Assembly (NCBI GenBank): GCA_005800865.1
Contig: SYEI01000061.1
Location: 1-8,676, forward strand
DNA from: Bacteroidota bacterium
GTDB taxonomy: Bacteria; Bacteroidota; Bacteroidia; B-17B0; Aurantibacillaceae
Length of the DNA stretch: 8,676 nt
Reading direction: 5' to 3'
A model generated the notes under the pieces. That model did not search any database. It saw nothing but the letters and a program-made list of their open reading frames with translations, and was not told the DNA's origin. Positions 7,101 through 8,676 of this stretch are shown in pieces; position 1 is the stretch's first letter; each line of letters starts with the position of its first letter. Position numbers and translations under genes: made by a program.

Positions 7101-7345
7101 CAAATTCAATTGAAGAATCAATTGAATTTAATATGTATCCAAATCCAAATAATGGATTATTTAATATCGAATTAAATGAAGTTTCTCAAGTAATTATTAG
7201 TAATACTTTAGGACAAGTTGTATTAAATGAAACTATGGAAATAGGGATAAATAATTTAAACATTGAAAGCCAACCAACTGGTATTTACTTTGTGAAAGTA
7301 ATCCAAAATGGTAAACAACAAACTTCGAAAATAATTAAAGAATAA
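4199..7345 (+). CDS. secreted multidomain lamin-tail protein with T9SS type A sorting domain
   Basis: A complete 1048-residue extracellular or surface protein. In order: lysine-rich Sec signal peptide (1-25, likely cut at LNA|Q); lamin-tail (LTD) domain of the type seen at the front of secreted nucleases and phosphatases (about 27-205; LVISQVYGAGGN, NDYVEIFNPT, GWSIQYASAAGTTW, GSIAPGKYYLVQ, VDFVGFG); two Ig-like segments each opening with TQL (about 211-313 and 318-414); a jelly-roll-like segment from W420 to about 594 with YFEFSLTPD and WRIDDVLL; a short Ig-like segment with SICTGNTFTINPSGG (596-664); three 97-residue repeats (667-955); and a T9SS sorting domain (about 978-1048) with MYPNPNNGLFNIEL, GQVVLNE and a basic C-terminus ending IIKE. 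The sorting domain predicts export through the T9SS and cleavage or attachment at the surface. No catalytic domain is visible, so adhesion or ligand binding is the likeliest role. Long A-runs lie in the signal-peptide codons (4202-4208, 4213-4220). It is monocistronic, with its own promoter and terminator. Confidence 0.92.
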   Translation: MKKTLKKSKLLLALIILFVGNILNAQVTHLVISQVYGAGGNAGASYKNDYVEIFNPTGSSVGLTGWSIQYASAAGTTWAATTLTGSIAPGKYYLVQLAGGAVGAILPTADLIGTTNMSGTAGKIVLVSNTTLLVGSCPTGGAIVDFVGFGATANCFEGAGPTPAPSSTNSVFRASNGCTDTDANSTNFTAAAANPRNSGTLSNVCSSGGPTQLVITSINPVSPSAGVGFSVTVQSQDGSNAPQNVLANTAFSLTTNGNAGAIGGTVVGTIFAGSSSAVVSGVTLPNIGTGVTITASVTSGDNLSNGTSSTFSVVGVATQLTFVGVPSSGYVASSLATFSVEARRADNSIDNNFNGSITVSKASGPGSLSGTTSVAAVAGVATFSTLQFDQIGTYSLSTASGTLTPNTSSSIVISPSPVTWNFTAPTAANVPANLTVSTMTIGNTYGPTPPAMISPSSASNSYTGASGGNNAGVPTATGTAVNTATNAYFEFSLTPDPNYVVTLNGLSFGTRSTGTGPQAFYIRSNKDNYAADIASGTIANSSVWALKTPAVSSTSSNAGNIITFRIYGYNGSGNATQNQINWRIDDVLLNLNVIACTQPVINVNSGSICTGNTFTINPSGGVSYSVTGNSFTVNPTVTSSYTVTGADAIGCSNTASLTLTVNNCSGTTSLTPTSCGSTVTSLDNFLYYHAVAGATNYKVEIVSAQQSYSVVNVRNRTVPDFKLSWIPGTQYGRTYTIRVAAYVSGSWRPFGPACTVTTASIIPTTQLSAGSCGATLSVLDETVNFNQVAGATNYRVEITNPSQPLNTVSVRNSTVLNFKMSFFSGVQYNQTYDIRIGAYVNGAWQPYGVTCQVTTPASAPTSSLVAAVCGATVSSLGQIVNFTTVSGATNYRVLVTNATQSLSAVNTRNNTQATFALAYVPNTIAGRTYNVSVAALIGGVWGSYGPICQLTATSSAREESSRIINAEANSIEESIEFNMYPNPNNGLFNIELNEVSQVIISNTLGQVVLNETMEIGINNLNIESQPTGIYFVKVIQNGKQQTSKIIKE
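6197..7063 (+). repeat. three tandem 97-residue repeats within the T9SS protein (fibronectin III-like)
   Basis: The repeats span residues 667-760 (6197-6478), 764-858 (6488-6772) and 861-955 (6779-7063). The first cysteines, C675, C772 and C869, are exactly 97 residues apart. The shared pattern is CG-x-T...L, then (V/S)-x-GATNY-(K/R)-V, then RN-x-T...F, then TY-x-(I/V) followed by W-x-x-(F/Y)G-x-x-C. Each unit therefore has one cysteine near each end (C675/C754, C772/C851, C869/C948 by my count), consistent with one disulfide per domain in an exported protein. The strand pattern and length fit a fibronectin-III-like beta sandwich. Repeats 1 and 2 are closest; repeat 3 has diverged most. The DNA is not nearly identical between units. 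Confidence 0.85.
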
Positions 7346-7359
7346 ATTTAAAGTTTTAC

Positions 7360-7395
7360 AAAAAACCCGCTTAGAAATTTCTAAGCGGGTTTTTT
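7360..7395. terminator. bidirectional Rho-independent terminator, perfect 36-nt palindrome
   Basis: The left arm (6 A, then CCCGCTTAGAAA) is the exact reverse complement of the right arm (TTTCTAAGCGGG, then 6 T), centred between 7377 and 7378. The GC-rich part of the stem is CCCGC/GCGGG, followed on both strands by a T-run of at least 6. It lies 14 bp after the stop of the secreted-protein gene and 23 bp beyond the stop of convergent serS, so it can end transcription from both sides. Confidence 0.93.
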
Positions 7396-7418
7396 ATTTT
7401 ATAATGAAGAGATTTAAA

Positions 7419-8676
7419 CTAGCTAATCATATCAAAACCCGTATAAGGCACTAACACCTTAGGGATTTTAATACCTGCTTCTGTTTGATTATTCTCTAAT
7501 AAAGAAGCTACAATACGAGGCAATGCTAACGCACTACCATTTAAACTGTGTGCCAATTGTGTTTTACCATTTGCATCTTTGTAACGGCATTTTAAACGGT
7601 TGGTTTGAAAAGTTTCGAAGTTAGAAACAGAACTTACTTCTAACCAACGCGCTTGAGCTGTACTCCACACTTCTAAATCGTAAGTTAAAGCAGATCCAAA
7701 ACTCATATCACCACCACATAATTTTAAGGTGCGATAAGGCAATTCTAATTCTTGCAATAAACTACATACGAACTCACGCATGGTTTCTAATGTTTTGTAA
7801 GAATTTTCTGGTGCGGTAATTTGTACAATCTCCACTTTATCAAATTGGTGTAAACGATTTAAACCACGCACATCTTTTCCGTAGCTTCCTGCTTCTCTTC
7901 TAAAACAAGGCGTGTAACCACAATTTTTAATTGGCAAATCGCTTTCCTTTAACATCACATCGCGGTACATGTTTGTAATAGGCACCTCAGCTGTTGGGAT
8001 TAAATACAAATCATCGACTTGGCAATGATACATTTGTCCTTCTTTATCAGGTAACTGACCTGTTCCGTAACCACTATCTGCATTTACTAAAATTGGTGGT
8101 TGAACTTCGTTATATCCTGCAGCTGTTGCTTTATCTAAAAAATAATTAATCAAAGCGCGTTGTAATCTTGCTCCTTTTCCTTTGTATACTGGGAAACCAG
8201 CACCAGTTAATTTAACACCTAATTCAAAATCAATTAAATCATATTTTGTGGTTAATTCCCAATGAGGAGTTGCGCCTGCATGTAATGTAGGAATTACACC
8301 GTGCTCATTAACCACTTCATTATCCTCAGGAGTTTTACCAACAGGAACTGTTAAGTTAGGCAAGTTTGGAACCGTTACTAATAGTTTTTGAATCTCAGCT
8401 TCAATATTTTTTAGCGTTTCGTCAAACTCTTTTTCTTTCGATTTTAAATCTGCGGTTTTTGCTTTTAATATTTCTGCTTCATCTTTCTTGCCCGATTTCA
8501 TTAACTCACCAATTTGCTTCGCTAAGGTATTAGCTTCTGCTTTAGTATCGTCTGCCTGACGTTGAGCTGCTTTACGGCTATTATCTAATTCTATTGCCGA
8601 ATTGATAATGCTTTCCGCATCTTTATAATTCTTATTAGCTAAACGTTTTAAAACGTCTGCTTTATTCTCTTGAATG
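7419..8676 (-). CDS. serS: seryl-tRNA synthetase, N-terminus cut by the window edge
   Basis: A cytosolic class II aminoacyl-tRNA synthetase that charges tRNA-Ser (and tRNA-Sec where present) with serine. The frame is open to the right edge: 418 residues are visible, beginning IQENKADVLKRLA, so only about 5-8 N-terminal residues are missing from a usual length of about 425. The first internal Met (8501) is not the start, because the codons before it encode the typical N-terminal coiled-coil arm (visible residues about 1-100, KDAESIINSAIELDN onwards). Class II signatures follow: motif 1 around GKGARLQRALINYFLD (167 on), the serine-site TAEVP (228-232), motif 2 FRREAGSYGKDVRG ... HQFDKVEI (258-283), the EVSSVSNFETFQ block (346-357) and motif 3 NGSALALPRI (379-388). 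The C-terminus IPKVLVPYTGFDMIS is as expected for Bacteroidota enzymes. The gene appears intact and ordinary, and ends at the shared terminator. Confidence 0.97.
   Translation of the reverse strand, partial: IQENKADVLKRLANKNYKDAESIINSAIELDNSRKAAQRQADDTKAEANTLAKQIGELMKSGKKDEAEILKAKTADLKSKEKEFDETLKNIEAEIQKLLVTVPNLPNLTVPVGKTPEDNEVVNEHGVIPTLHAGATPHWELTTKYDLIDFELGVKLTGAGFPVYKGKGARLQRALINYFLDKATAAGYNEVQPPILVNADSGYGTGQLPDKEGQMYHCQVDDLYLIPTAEVPITNMYRDVMLKESDLPIKNCGYTPCFRREAGSYGKDVRGLNRLHQFDKVEIVQITAPENSYKTLETMREFVCSLLQELELPYRTLKLCGGDMSFGSALTYDLEVWSTAQARWLEVSSVSNFETFQTNRLKCRYKDANGKTQLAHSLNGSALALPRIVASLLENNQTEAGIKIPKVLVPYTGFDMIS

Noticed and set aside
8499..8501. ATG at 8501 (minus strand) as the serS start
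   Set aside because: The 58 upstream codons encode the expected N-terminal coiled-coil region of seryl-tRNA synthetase.

Overview
The window is AT-rich chromosomal DNA from a member of the Bacteroidota, most likely near the Flavobacteriales/Sphingobacteriales. The evidence is a large secreted protein with a type A type IX secretion (T9SS) C-terminal sorting domain, a -7 promoter box of the Bacteroidota form TAnnTTTG, start codons without clear Shine-Dalgarno sequences, and a seryl-tRNA synthetase and histidine kinase whose motifs read like Bacteroidota versions. No tRNA, rRNA, CRISPR array, transposase or phage gene is visible.

Bases 1-2254 (+ strand) hold a tight four-gene run: the 3' end of a DoxX-like membrane protein, a DUF2071 (YqjF-like) protein, a membrane-anchored SAM-methyltransferase-like protein and a small four-helix membrane protein. 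The gaps are 4 bp, a 10-bp overlap and 9 bp, so this looks like one transcription unit whose promoter lies left of the window. Three of the four products are predicted to be membrane proteins. The unit probably carries out a membrane- or lipid-linked process, but the substrate cannot be read from the sequence.

Bases 2282-3787 (- strand, convergent with that operon) encode a sensor histidine kinase with two membrane helices and a complete HisKA/HATPase core. Its extracytoplasmic sensor region is an internal duplication of about 88 residues. No response regulator lies beside it.

Bases 3788-4198 are a non-coding divergent region. It carries a good candidate promoter for the secreted protein, a weak one for the kinase, three copies of a TAACATTT-type word and a short imperfect tandem repeat.

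Bases 4199-7345 (+) encode a 1048-residue secreted mosaic: signal peptide, lamin-tail domain, two Ig-like segments, a jelly-roll-like segment, a short Ig-like segment, three 97-residue cysteine-paired repeats and a T9SS sorting domain. No catalytic domain is recognisable, so it is probably a surface or extracellular binding protein. A perfect 36-nt palindromic terminator (7360-7395) separates it from the convergent serS gene (seryl-tRNA synthetase, - strand), which lacks only its first few codons at the right edge.

Most of the window is ordinary. The best candidates for undescribed biology are the DoxX-DUF2071-methyltransferase-membrane protein cluster, the duplicated sensor domain, and the three-repeat module of the T9SS protein with the repeated words upstream of its promoter.
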